A stretch of 45,595 nt of DNA from Lachnospiraceae bacterium UBA4260 (GCA_002395235.1 DGWK01000022.1:93010-138604), one strand, 5' to 3'. Counted from the stretch's first letter, positions 24,831-33,626 are shown. Made by a program: numbers and translations. Notes: generated from the sequence alone by a model not told the origin.

Positions 24831-24859
24831 ATTATATTCGGACAGCCGCCAATTGTCAA
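24831..24859 (-). promoter_or_regulatory. tRNA-Ala promoter (perfect consensus)
   Basis: TTGACA (24854-24859) and TATAAT (24831-24836) are 17 bases apart on the minus strand. The start near 24824 is about 13 bases before the mature tRNA 5' end. It lies directly after the ftsZ stop. Confidence 0.9.
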
Positions 24860-24882
24860 GTATTAAGATTCAGATTCTGCGA

Positions 24883-26040
24883 TCACTTCCTGGGCTGTCT
24901 GAGGAAGGAAGGGATATCCAGATTCTCCTGCTTCACAGAGCTCTTCGGAGCCACAGGTCTTGTTCCGTTTCCGGTGCGAGGGCTCTGGGTCTGAGTGGTT
25001 CTGCTCTTCTGAGCGGTTCCCTTAAAGGTCTGGCTGTTTCCCTTGCGAACGTTCGAATTGTTGAAGGGATAGCTGGAAGGAACAGAATCCTTGCTTCCGA
25101 TGCCGGTTGCGATAACCGTGACATCACAGGAATCCGTGTTGCTGTCATCGTACATAGCGCCGAAGATGATGTTGACATCGTCGCCCGCCTGATCCTGCAC
25201 ATAGCTTGCAGCGTCAGATGCGTCTGCCAGGGAGATATCTCCGGAGATGTTGATGATGACATCGGTAGCGCCGCTGACAGTGGTCTCCAGAAGAGGAGAT
25301 TCGACTGCCATCTTGACAGCGTCCGTAGCCTTCGTCTCGCCCTTGCCGTATCCGATACCGATATGCGCAACGCCCTTGTCTCTCATGACAGTCTGCACGT
25401 CTGCGAAGTCCAGATTGATGATAGAAGGAACATTGATCAGGTCTGTGATACCCTGTACGGACTGCTGAAGAACTTCATCCGCCTTCTTGAGAGCCTCGGG
25501 AAGAGTGGTCCTGCGGTCCATGATCTCAAGGAGTCTGTCATTAGGGATGACGATCAAAGTATCGACGTTCTCCTTAATGTTCTCGATTCCTACAAGCGCT
25601 CTCTGCATGCGGCTCTTGGCCTCAAAGCTGAAAGGCTTTGTGACGACGCCGACAGTGAGGATTCCCATTTCCTTGGCAATTCTTGCAACGACGGGAGCCG
25701 CGCCGGTTCCTGTGCCGCCGCCCATACCGCAGGTGACGAATACCATGTCCGCACCCTTGAGGGCCTGGGAAATCTCATCAGCGCTCTCTTCCGCTGCCTT
25801 CTGACCAACCTCCGGATTTGCGCCGGCGCCAAGTCCCTTCGTCAGCTTCTCACCGATCTGCAGGAGTCTGGGCGCTCTGCAAAGATTCAGAGCCTGAACA
25901 TCAGTATTGACACCGATGAATTCCACACCTATAACATCAACATCTACCATTCGGTTAACAGCGTTGTTGCCTGCACCGCCAACGCCAACGACTATAATCT
26001 TGCAAGCCGGTTCCGTATCATTTGTCTTGATTTCCAGCAC
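24883..26040 (-). CDS. ftsZ: Cell division protein FtsZ
   Basis: Tubulin-like GTPase that forms the Z ring. It has IIVVGVGGAGNNAVNRM, the GTP-binding signature GMGGGTGTGAAPV, the T7 loop NLDFADVQTVM and the C-terminal docking peptide LDIPSFLRQP. I start at the GTG at 26040, which has AAGGAGG eight bases upstream, giving 385 residues; the longer frame to 26091 lacks such a site and overlaps the promoter leader. Last gene of the division cluster, with its own promoter. No ftsA is present, as is usual in Clostridia. Confidence 0.98.
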   Translation of the reverse strand: MLEIKTNDTEPACKIIVVGVGGAGNNAVNRMVDVDVIGVEFIGVNTDVQALNLCRAPRLLQIGEKLTKGLGAGANPEVGQKAAEESADEISQALKGADMVFVTCGMGGGTGTGAAPVVARIAKEMGILTVGVVTKPFSFEAKSRMQRALVGIENIKENVDTLIVIPNDRLLEIMDRRTTLPEALKKADEVLQQSVQGITDLINVPSIINLDFADVQTVMRDKGVAHIGIGYGKGETKATDAVKMAVESPLLETTVSGATDVIINISGDISLADASDAASYVQDQAGDDVNIIFGAMYDDSNTDSCDVTVIATGIGSKDSVPSSYPFNNSNVRKGNSQTFKGTAQKSRTTQTQSPRTGNGTRPVAPKSSVKQENLDIPSFLRQPRK

Positions 26041-26082
26041 GGTTGGCCCCTCCTTATTGAAAAAATAATATTCACGTAAATA

Positions 26083-26111
26083 ATAATACAATTGAACCTT
26101 GAAATAATCAA
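26083..26111 (-). promoter_or_regulatory. ftsZ promoter
   Basis: TTGATT (26106-26111) and TATTAT (26083-26088) with a 17-base spacer on the minus strand, in the AT-rich gap between ftsQ and ftsZ. The start near 26076 gives a leader of about 36 bases. Confidence 0.7.
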
Positions 26112-26136
26112 TGGATGTTTAGAAATTTTTACAAAA

Positions 26137-27204
26137 TTATTTCAAGATGATGTTTTGGTCCGAAGAAGTATAATTTGTCATGTTAATCGTTCCGCTCCGG
26201 CCCTCCAGGTAAGGGATGAGCTGTGCGATCTTCGATATTTTGAGCTCGAAATCGCTTCTGCCCAGCATCACTTTGATCTCGCCCATGTACATGACTATGC
26301 TGCCCGACTTGGTGAGAACGACGCAGTCGGTCTCGATCCGGAACTTCCTGAGGATCTCCAGGACCTCCAGGACCATGCCCAGCCCCACTTCATTGTCAGA
26401 CGTCATCTTTGTCCCGATCTCTGCTTCCGTGATGGAGAGACCGGTCACAAATGTGGCGCCTTTGACCGTGAGCGGCGAGTTTTCCAACACGACCCCGTCT
26501 GCCGAAAAATAGAGCTTCTTTCCGGCGTACGGTATAAATCCGGCTATGTCCATGTCCTTGACGGTGATCGTGATCTCATCGTAGGAGTTGAGACTTACCT
26601 TCACGCTCTCCTCAAAAGGGATCTTGGGCGCCCAGGGCGTCATATAGAGCACGGTCAGGAACACAGAATTATGCATGAGCTGCGAGTCATCACTGATCAC
26701 CTGCTCCGCAATCTCTTCGCCGGTGTACAGTGAGTTTCCCCTTACATGCACAGTCCGCACGGTACATGTAAAGTAGATCACCGTTATGGCAGCGGCTACT
26801 AACAGTACAAAAAGAGTGAACAGGTTTAATCCCATTCCCCTCTCGTCAGACTCGTCATCATCAGGATCATCTTCATCATCGGCGGAGTCATCGTCCGGGT
26901 CGTCCTCATCGTCCTCGTCGTCGTAGTCGTCGTCTTCGTCGTCATCCACGAAATCGTCGTCTTCGTCGTAGTCGTCGTCCGCGAAATCATCGTCGCTGTT
27001 GTCAGCGTCCCCATCAGATTCAGCCGTCTCCTCCGTTTCGACCGTCTCAGCCGGCTCTTCCTGCCGGTCCTTCGCTTCCTTTCCGGGTTCCTCCCCGGAT
27101 TCCTCCTCCGGACGCGCCTTCAGATCCTTCTTATCCGTCTCGCTGTCTATATTCTCGTCCTGCCCGGTCTGCTTAAGTTTCCCGGGATCATCTGCTGCTA
27201 CCAT
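26137..27204 (-). CDS. ftsQ: Cell division protein FtsQ/DivIB with very acidic N-tail
   Basis: Bitopic division protein linking early and late divisome proteins. A cytoplasmic tail of about 122 residues precedes one membrane helix (about 125-146), then the POTRA domain (VRTVHVRGNSLYTGEEI) and the FtsQ/DivIB beta domain. Residues 64-122 are almost all Asp or Glu (about 43 of 59 by my count), mainly runs of D broken by Y, F and P. DivIB tails are usually shorter and mixed in charge. It starts three bases after the ftsW stop with GGAGGAG upstream. Length is 355 residues. Confidence 0.92.
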   Translation of the reverse strand: MVAADDPGKLKQTGQDENIDSETDKKDLKARPEEESGEEPGKEAKDRQEEPAETVETEETAESDGDADNSDDDFADDDYDEDDDFVDDDEDDDYDDEDDEDDPDDDSADDEDDPDDDESDERGMGLNLFTLFVLLVAAAITVIYFTCTVRTVHVRGNSLYTGEEIAEQVISDDSQLMHNSVFLTVLYMTPWAPKIPFEESVKVSLNSYDEITITVKDMDIAGFIPYAGKKLYFSADGVVLENSPLTVKGATFVTGLSITEAEIGTKMTSDNEVGLGMVLEVLEILRKFRIETDCVVLTKSGSIVMYMGEIKVMLGRSDFELKISKIAQLIPYLEGRSGTINMTNYTSSDQNIILK

Positions 27205-27207
27205 AAA

Positions 27208-28398
27208 TCAGGACTCCTCCAGCCTGGCAAGCTCTTCTCTCTGCATCCCGCGCGACACACTCAGGACAATGCCGATCTCACTGAGCAGGAAGAACACCGA
27301 GGAGCCTCCGTAACTGATGAACGGAAGCGTAACGCCGGTATTCGGGATCGTGTTGGTGACGACGGCAATATTGAGTATGACCTGGACGGCGATGTGTGAG
27401 ATCACCCCGACCACGAGCATGGCGCCGTAAAAATCGTCCGCGCTGTTGGCGATCATCATGAACCGCCACAGAAGAAGAACGAACATCAGCATGATGCTGA
27501 TCGCGCCGAAGAGCCCGAGCTCCTCACAGATGATCGAAAAGATCATATCGTTCTGCGCTTCGGGAATAAAGCCCAGTTTCTGCATACTTTGGCCCAGTCC
27601 CTTGCCGAAAATGCCGCCCGAACCGATCGCATAGAGCGCCTGTATGGTCTGGTATCCCTTTCCTCCCGCATACGCCTGCGGGTCCAGCCACGCCAGCACT
27701 CTCTCCCCTCTGAAATCGAGCGAATTAGTGTCCGCGGAGTTTACAGTATACCAGACAAGTGCCGCCGCGACAACCAATACGACCACGGCAATCAAAATAA
27801 ATTTTCCGTAATCCGGACAAGCCACGAACAACATACCGAATACGATGGCTACGACGATGATCGCCGAGCTGAGGTTATCCGTGATCTTCCAGAGCATAAC
27901 GCCTACCACGACGGCAGGAATCATGGGAAGTATGAACCCCCTGACTGTCGAGAGCGCTTTTCTTCCCAGCTTTTCGATAAACATGGCGCTGAACACGATG
28001 ACGCCGATCTTGGCCACCTCTGCCGGCTGCAGCTGAATCGGCAGAATCGGGATTTTCAGCCATCTCTTGGCGCCGTTAACTTCCATTCCGAAAGGGATAA
28101 TGAGCAGGATCAGCCCCAGGGACACCGCGTAAGCCAGCAGCGAGATCCTCTTCCAGAATGTATAAGGGATCAAGGAGACAAACACCATGAGGGCAAGTCC
28201 CAGCAAAGTGAAGATCATCTGCCTCTTCAGATAATAAGCCGCGTCTCCGTGCTGCGCCATAGACTCGTAGGAACTGGTCGAATACAGCATGACCAGGCCA
28301 AAAGAGAGCAAAAACAGCACAATGAAAACAAGGCTGTAATCCGCCAGTCCTCTTCTTCCTCCGATCTTCTCTTTAACAATAGCAGAAATACTTGACAT
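27208..28398 (-). CDS. ftsW: Peptidoglycan polymerase FtsW (SEDS family)
   Basis: SEDS-family glycan polymerase that works with the class B PBP at the septum. About ten membrane helices, with family motifs SLDFRGERVLAWLDP, YQTIQALYAIGSGGIFGKGLG, IPEAQNDMIFS and the C-terminal NTGVTLPFISYGGSS. The catalytic Asp lies in the WLDP/GYQ loop region. 396 residues, AAAGG upstream. It follows mraY, from which it is separated by a terminator hairpin. Confidence 0.97.
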   Translation of the reverse strand: MSSISAIVKEKIGGRRGLADYSLVFIVLFLLSFGLVMLYSTSSYESMAQHGDAAYYLKRQMIFTLLGLALMVFVSLIPYTFWKRISLLAYAVSLGLILLIIPFGMEVNGAKRWLKIPILPIQLQPAEVAKIGVIVFSAMFIEKLGRKALSTVRGFILPMIPAVVVGVMLWKITDNLSSAIIVVAIVFGMLFVACPDYGKFILIAVVVLVVAAALVWYTVNSADTNSLDFRGERVLAWLDPQAYAGGKGYQTIQALYAIGSGGIFGKGLGQSMQKLGFIPEAQNDMIFSIICEELGLFGAISIMLMFVLLLWRFMMIANSADDFYGAMLVVGVISHIAVQVILNIAVVTNTIPNTGVTLPFISYGGSSVFFLLSEIGIVLSVSRGMQREELARLEES

Positions 28399-28432
28399 TC
28401 TTAACCTTTCAAGATCCGATAAAAACAGTCTT

Positions 28433-28459
28433 CCAAAAAAGGCGCCTGCCCGGCGCCTT
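28433..28459 (-). terminator. Terminator or attenuator between mraY and ftsW
   Basis: AAGGCGCC/GGCGCCTT (28439-28446 with 28452-28459, five-base loop) is followed on the minus strand by TTTTTT. Only about 34 bases separate it from the ftsW ATG, with no clear promoter in between, so ftsW-ftsQ probably rely on read-through or RNA-level control. Confidence 0.8.
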
Positions 28460-28468
28460 CGCTGCCAT

Positions 28469-29443
28469 TTACCACAGGCCCAGAAGCGCGATGGCGCTCA
28501 GGATCACCGTTACAATAGTGAATACAGCCACAACCTTTACTTCCGACCATCCTCCCAGCTCAAAGTGGTGATGGATCGGAGCCATTCTGAACACTCTCTT
28601 GCCGTGAGTCTTCTTGAAATAACTCACCTGGATAATGACCGACAGCACCTCAATGAAATAAATAAATCCGACAATCGGGATGAACAGAGGCAGCTGCAGC
28701 ATATAAGCCATGCCCGTCACAAATCCGCCCAGGGCCAGAGAGCCCGTATCTCCCATGAATACTTTGGCGGGATGCGCGTTATAAATAAGAAATCCAAGGA
28801 GTGCGCCGATCAGAGCCCCGCCCGAAGCCGCCGCTCCGGATCCCGCGAACGCCGCCGCGATCGTGAAGAAGAGCGCCACTGCCACAGTCACGCAGCTCGA
28901 GAGCCCGTCTACGCCGTCCGTGAAATTGGTTCCGTTTACCGTTGCCACCGCAATAAAGAGCAGTGCGGGAATATTCAGAAACTTCAGGTCAAAATAGACG
29001 CCCGCCATGAAAGGAACTTTCATCGCCAGGTCGATCGAATGAAATCTCGTCACATACAGCGCGAACAGAAGCGCGATCACGATCTGCAGCGCCATCTTCT
29101 GCTTGGGACTGAGGCCGTCCGACTTCTTCTTGACAACTTTGAGGTAGTCGTCGATAAAGCCCACCACGCCGAATCCGGCGGTGAGAAACAGGACCGGAAG
29201 CACTTCCGGGCACTTCGGCACCATGCACAGGCTTGCGACGGCCAGCCCGAGTATGATCATGATTCCTCCCATGTTGGGCGTACCGGTCTTCTTCAGATGG
29301 CTCTGCGGGCCGTCCGTTCTCTCCGTCTGTCCGGCTTTCACTCTGCGCAAAAACGGAATGAGAAAATGGCCCGAAATGGCACTGACCGCAAAAGCGATCA
29401 GCAAAGGCACCACGATCACAGCATATTTCATTCCAGTCTGCAT
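28469..29443 (-). CDS. mraY: Phospho-N-acetylmuramoyl-pentapeptide transferase
   Basis: Makes lipid I by moving phospho-MurNAc-pentapeptide onto undecaprenyl phosphate. Motifs include GPQSHLKKTGTPNMGG, the Asp pair in GFIDDYLK, NGTNFTDGVDGLSS, FMGDTGSLALGG and the HHHFELGGWSE loop. Ten membrane helices are expected. I start at the ATG at 29443 (324 residues, AAAGGA upstream), since the longer frame adds an unrelated basic sequence overlapping the preceding PBP gene. Confidence 0.97.
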   Translation of the reverse strand: MQTGMKYAVIVVPLLIAFAVSAISGHFLIPFLRRVKAGQTERTDGPQSHLKKTGTPNMGGIMIILGLAVASLCMVPKCPEVLPVLFLTAGFGVVGFIDDYLKVVKKKSDGLSPKQKMALQIVIALLFALYVTRFHSIDLAMKVPFMAGVYFDLKFLNIPALLFIAVATVNGTNFTDGVDGLSSCVTVAVALFFTIAAAFAGSGAAASGGALIGALLGFLIYNAHPAKVFMGDTGSLALGGFVTGMAYMLQLPLFIPIVGFIYFIEVLSVIIQVSYFKKTHGKRVFRMAPIHHHFELGGWSEVKVVAVFTIVTVILSAIALLGLW

Positions 29444-29516
29444 AAACAAACACATCCTTTCCGTAAATGTCAAAGCGCAGTCTCGCGACATCCGCTTCGC
29501 GAAAACCCGCTTTCGC

Positions 29517-31550
29517 CTACCAAGTCTGCTTCTCCCACTTGTCAGGCGATTCGTCTCCGGTATAGGTGACGGCGAGTCCGAGCTCCTCGAGTTCTGCTCT
29601 CTCTTCATCTGTGACCGGCTCCGACATATAAATATTCAGGTAAGGCAGGACTTCCTGCATGATACTTCTGACAACAACCGTCGCGAAGGTGGCGTCGTCC
29701 TGGTTCTCAAAGTTGGCCCTGTCAATGACCACATAGACAAGGATCTGCGGATCTTCCGCAGGCGCGTAGCCCATAAAGGATACGATATACTCATCGTTCC
29801 CGCGGGGAAGCGTCTCCGCCGTTCCCGTCTTGCCGCCAATCCTGTAGCCGGCCGGTCTCGCCGTCTCGCCGGTTCCGTATCTTCCCTCGACGACCTGGAC
29901 CGTATACTCACGGATCAGTTCGCTGGTCTCTTCTGAGACAGTCTTCTTGAGGACCCTCGGCTCAATGGTCCTGAGCGTGGTTCCGCTGGGACTGGTAATC
30001 TTCTTGACCACATGGGGCTCATAATAGTAACCTCCGTTGATCAAAGAGCAGAATCCTGCGGCCATCTGAATCATCGTGGCGTCGAAGTTCTGTCCGAAAG
30101 CGTTCGTCGCCAGCATGGAATCCGTCATTGTAGAGTCCGAGACAAAGCTGTCTGTCCTCGCCTCATCCGCCAGGTCGATCCCCGTCCTGAGTCCGAAGTT
30201 GAACACGTTCTGGAACTTGGTGAAGTTCTCTTTTCCCTCGCTCATGGCCATTTCCATGAGCGACACGTTGCAGGATCTCTCGACCGCCTGTCCGACAGTG
30301 AGAAGTCCATCTCCCTCGCGGTTGTGACATTTGATCTCAAATCCGTCTATATATTTGTATCCGTTGCAGTAAAACGTCTCGTCCTTGTCGACAGTCCCCG
30401 TCTCCAGCCCCGTCGCCACCGTGAACGGCTTGGCTGTGGATCCCGGTTCAAAATATTGACTGACACAGAAGTTACTCCACAGCGCATTGAGATATCTTGG
30501 CTTGTCTTCATCCGACATGACGAGTAGATCCGTGTAAGTCAGGTAACTGTCCATCGGCTCGTCATTGGCGTCCAATTTGGGCATTCCTTCGAGGGCCGCC
30601 AGGTCCGAGGGCTGGTTCAGGTCAAAAAAGGGAGTTCCCGCCATGGCGAGGATCTCTCCGCTGTGGACGTCCATGACAATGCAGGCTGCGTGATTGCTGC
30701 CGTTTCCGGGATGATCGAAGTTGTCATATTCGTCATCGTGCTTTTTGAGATATTTCTGCACGATACTCTGAATGTTGGCGTCTAGAGTAAGAACGAGATT
30801 GTTTCCGTCTTTTGGCTCGATCATGGTCTGCTCCATGCTCAGAGACTCATCCAGATAGCCGTATCTTCGTCCGACAACGCCGTTGAGCGTTTCGTTGTAA
30901 TACTCTTCCAGGCCGCCCGTTCCCACGTTTCCGGATCCCGAGAATCCGATCACATGGCAGGCGAGATCCGAGTGGGGATAGATCCGGCTGTAGCCGCTCT
31001 CAAACCAGATTCCCTTTATGTTGTCGTATTTGCGGTCCGCCGGGGCGACCTTTTTTTCCTTTTCCATCTTGATCCCGGCTTCGACCTTGTCCAGATATGC
31101 TTTTCTGTCCTGATAGGACAGGTTCTTCAGCGCTATATAATACTGCGAGGAAGGGTGGTTTGTAATATATTCTCTGATCCTGCCCCTGTTGATCCCCAGG
31201 CTTTCCAGGGCGTCAAGCGTAGGCTCCAGGTAGGCATCCTTCTCCAGGATCTGCTTGGAGTCGACGATTACATTGTAGACAAGCTGACTGTCCGCCAGCA
31301 CAGTCCCCTTGCAGTCCATGATCTTTCCCCTCTTGTAGGGGATGGTCTGGTTCTCGTAGGCCTGCTGGGACAGCACCTGCATCGTGTATGCCTGTCCGTT
31401 ATCCCGGTTGATGAGGAAGAGTTTGATCCCTAATCCGACAAAAGCCAGCAGTACTAATCCACATAGTACCACCAGCTTTCTCTGCATGCTAATAGTGAAC
31501 CTCTTCAATCCTCCGCGGGTATTTTTTCCTTTAACTACCCTCTTGCTCAC
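29517..31550 (-). CDS. ftsI: Class B penicillin-binding protein (FtsI/SpoVD type)
   Basis: Septal or elongation transpeptidase. A short cytoplasmic tail and one membrane helix (about 24-48) lead to the dimerisation domain (PYKRGKIMDCKGTVLA) and the transpeptidase domain with active-site GSTAKPF (SxxK), SCN in ERSCNVSLME and KTG in GGKTGTAETLP. There are no PASTA domains, which favours an FtsI-type protein, but the position after ftsL fits FtsI or SpoVD. It has 677 residues. The start is GTG at 31550 with AAGGA upstream. Confidence 0.94.
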   Translation of the reverse strand: MSKRVVKGKNTRGGLKRFTISMQRKLVVLCGLVLLAFVGLGIKLFLINRDNGQAYTMQVLSQQAYENQTIPYKRGKIMDCKGTVLADSQLVYNVIVDSKQILEKDAYLEPTLDALESLGINRGRIREYITNHPSSQYYIALKNLSYQDRKAYLDKVEAGIKMEKEKKVAPADRKYDNIKGIWFESGYSRIYPHSDLACHVIGFSGSGNVGTGGLEEYYNETLNGVVGRRYGYLDESLSMEQTMIEPKDGNNLVLTLDANIQSIVQKYLKKHDDEYDNFDHPGNGSNHAACIVMDVHSGEILAMAGTPFFDLNQPSDLAALEGMPKLDANDEPMDSYLTYTDLLVMSDEDKPRYLNALWSNFCVSQYFEPGSTAKPFTVATGLETGTVDKDETFYCNGYKYIDGFEIKCHNREGDGLLTVGQAVERSCNVSLMEMAMSEGKENFTKFQNVFNFGLRTGIDLADEARTDSFVSDSTMTDSMLATNAFGQNFDATMIQMAAGFCSLINGGYYYEPHVVKKITSPSGTTLRTIEPRVLKKTVSEETSELIREYTVQVVEGRYGTGETARPAGYRIGGKTGTAETLPRGNDEYIVSFMGYAPAEDPQILVYVVIDRANFENQDDATFATVVVRSIMQEVLPYLNIYMSEPVTDEERAELEELGLAVTYTGDESPDKWEKQTW

Positions 31551-31630
31551 TTTATATCCTTACAAATTCACAAATTAAATACACAAATTAAATTTACAAA
31601 TCTGTGTCAGTTCAGCTGCCGTGACGCCGG

Positions 31631-32152
31631 TCAGTCTATATCGGCGATCTGATGGACCGTATCGCCTTTGGTATCTGAGTATACCACAATCTGGTCCTGA
31701 GATGCATACTGCATTCCGAATTCATCGATCGCGATCCTTCTGATCTCTTCCAGGTCAATATCGCCGGCGATCTCGTTGTAGACCTCGTTGTTGGAGGATC
31801 TGAGCTCCGCCAGCTCCGATTCAAGGGTAACGATCCGGCTGTTGGTGTCCGAAATATCCGACAGCAGCTTGATATAGCCGATCAGACAGAAGGTCATAGC
31901 TGCCATAAGGCATGCCATGAAAGCCGCATATCTGCGGTTCATGTGCATCGCTTTTTCTCTGCCGCGTCTGGCGGCAAGACGGACGTCCTTGCTGCTGCGG
32001 TGCTGCTCTTCCTGCGAGCGCTCCGCCCAGAAATCGTCCGGCGCGGCCGACCCGCTGATATAGCTCTGGCGGCTCCCCGCAAACGACTCCCCGTGCATCA
32101 CATTTCCCCGGCCGTTTCTGCTTCTTCTCGACCTCTGTGTAGCTTTGATCAT
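31631..32152 (-). CDS. ftsL: FtsL-like septum protein
   Basis: Small bitopic protein of the FtsL/DivIC type: a basic, disordered cytoplasmic part (1-72), one membrane helix (about 76-96) and a coiled coil (about 98-130) ending in a short tail, 173 residues in all. Position between rsmH and the class B PBP supports FtsL. AAGGAGG lies 12 bases before the ATG. A second reading frame is open from a TTG at 32216 through the upstream gap and into this gene; its opening (MSGQKYNTYEYG) looks like Lachnospiraceae FtsL N-termini, so a frameshift cannot be excluded. Confidence 0.82.
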   Translation of the reverse strand: MIKATQRSRRSRNGRGNVMHGESFAGSRQSYISGSAAPDDFWAERSQEEQHRSSKDVRLAARRGREKAMHMNRRYAAFMACLMAAMTFCLIGYIKLLSDISDTNSRIVTLESELAELRSSNNEVYNEIAGDIDLEEIRRIAIDEFGMQYASQDQIVVYSDTKGDTVHQIADID

Positions 32153-32196
32153 CCTTGACTTCTGCCTCCTTGTAGGTAATTCCGTACTCGTATGTA

Positions 32197-33138
32197 TTAT
32201 ATTTCTGCCCGCTCAAAGACTCTGAGCTTCGCGCTCGCCGAGCGCCTGTTTACTTCCAGTTCGTGCGCGGACGGCGCGATCGCCTTGCGCGTCACTACCG
32301 TTCCCTTCGACTTTTTCCCGCATACGCACACCGGAAACTCCGGCGGACATGTGCAGGGCTTTTCGGCGCGCCGGAAGGCGTTCTTGACGATCCTGTCCTC
32401 AAGCGAATGGAAAGTGATCACACACAGCCTTCCTCCGGGTGCCAAAAGATCGATCATCGTGTCAAGCGAATCTCTCAGGACGTCCAGTTCCCTGTTGCAG
32501 GCTATGCGGATTGCCTGGAATGTTCTCTTGTCCGGGTTGCCGCCCTTCTCTCTCATCTTGGCGGGGATCGACGCTCTCACGATCTCGCTCAGGTCTCCCG
32601 TTGTCTCGAGGGGGCTGATCGCGCGCCTCTTCACAATGTTGGCGGCGATCCTGGCCGCACACTTCTCTTCTCCGTATTCCCTGAGGATCCTTGTGAGTTC
32701 CTCCGCCGAATAGGTGTTGACGATCTCCCTTGCCGTGAGCGAACTGCTCCGGTCCATTCTCATGTCGAGGGGCGCATCCGTTCTGTAGGTAAAGCCTCTC
32801 TCCGGGTTGTCCAGCTGATAGGAAGACACTCCCAGATCCAGAAGTATGCCGTTGACCTTTCGGATCGAGAGATCCGAGAGCACGCCGGCTATATTCTCAT
32901 AATTGTCGTGCACGATCGTCACCGCGTCGCCGAACTGCGCGAGCCTTTCGCCCGCGGCCGCGATGGCGTCCGTGTCCTGGTCGATTCCGATCAGGCGGCC
33001 GCCCTCTGTCAGCCTCTCCAGAATATGATAGGAATGTCCTCCGCCTCCGAGCGTCCCGTCGACGTAGATTCCGTCCGGCCTGATCGCCAGATTATCCAGT
33101 ACTTCTTCCAGAAGCACCGAAGTGTGCTCAAATTTCAA
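32197..33138 (-). CDS. rsmH: 16S rRNA (cytosine(1402)-N4)-methyltransferase
   Basis: Methylates N4 of C1402 in the 16S rRNA P site. It has the opening HTSVLLEEVLDNL, SAM motif DGTLGGGGHS, GIDQD, LLDLGVSSYQLD and the C-terminal CVITFHSLEDRIVK. It is 313 residues long and is a standard second gene of the division cluster. The start is TTG at 33138, overlapping mraZ by 11 bases, with a weak GGGGA site. Confidence 0.97.
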   Translation of the reverse strand: MKFEHTSVLLEEVLDNLAIRPDGIYVDGTLGGGGHSYHILERLTEGGRLIGIDQDTDAIAAAGERLAQFGDAVTIVHDNYENIAGVLSDLSIRKVNGILLDLGVSSYQLDNPERGFTYRTDAPLDMRMDRSSSLTAREIVNTYSAEELTRILREYGEEKCAARIAANIVKRRAISPLETTGDLSEIVRASIPAKMREKGGNPDKRTFQAIRIACNRELDVLRDSLDTMIDLLAPGGRLCVITFHSLEDRIVKNAFRRAEKPCTCPPEFPVCVCGKKSKGTVVTRKAIAPSAHELEVNRRSASAKLRVFERAEI

Positions 33139-33559
33139 ATCCGTTCCCCAGCATTTCTTCTGCTATATCGTTGATCTCTTCAGTGGACATGGACTCCTCC
33201 CAGGACTCCTTGCTCCAGATCTCGATCCTGGATCCGACGCCCACGAGAATCACGTCCTTGTTGATTCCGGCTGCCTCTCTGAGGTTTCCGGGAATCAGAA
33301 CGCGCCCCTGCTTGTCCGGCTCCACTTCGTTGGCCCCGGATAGGAAGAAGCGCACAAGCTGCCTCTGTTTCTTGACATTGTAAGGGAGGTCGCTCAGGCG
33401 GGAGACAAACTTCTCCCAGTCTTCCATCGCGTAAATGCACAGACAGGGATCAAGGCTTCGCGTGATCACGAACCTCTCTCCTAAAGCCTCTCTGAACTTG
33501 GACGGTATGATCAGTCTCCCTTTCGGATCCAGGGAATGACCATATTCTCCCATGAACAT
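33128..33559 (-). CDS. mraZ: Transcriptional regulator MraZ
   Basis: AbrB-like DNA-binding regulator that represses its own division and cell wall operon. Two MraZ repeats are visible, each with a D-x-K/Q-GR signature: SLDPKGRLIIPSKFREAL near the start and EPDKQGRVLIPGNLREAA in the second half. I start at the ATG at 33559 (143 residues, GGAGG ten bases upstream). The ribosome binding site lies within the array of MraZ boxes, so binding could also affect translation start. Confidence 0.96.
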   Translation of the reverse strand: MFMGEYGHSLDPKGRLIIPSKFREALGERFVITRSLDPCLCIYAMEDWEKFVSRLSDLPYNVKKQRQLVRFFLSGANEVEPDKQGRVLIPGNLREAAGINKDVILVGVGSRIEIWSKESWEESMSTEEINDIAEEMLGNGFEI

Positions 33560-33562
33560 GTT

Positions 33563-33589
33563 GCACTTTCCTCCACTTTGCACCACTTT
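33563..33589 (-). promoter_or_regulatory. MraZ operator: three 10-bp direct repeats
   Basis: On the minus strand AAAGTGG occurs at 33583-33589 and 33573-33579 and AAAGTGC at 33563-33569, exactly ten bases apart. This is the known MraZ box layout. The boxes follow the predicted start point (near 33591) and include the ribosome binding site. Confidence 0.85.
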
Positions 33590-33597
33590 TCTTCACA

Positions 33598-33626
33598 ATC
33601 ATACCAACTGGCACGGGCTTTTTCAA
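33598..33626 (-). promoter_or_regulatory. mraZ operon promoter
   Basis: TTGAAA (33621-33626) and TATGAT (33598-33603) with a 17-base spacer on the minus strand. The -35 element lies in the loop of a short inverted repeat CGGGCT/AGCCCG. Confidence 0.85.
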
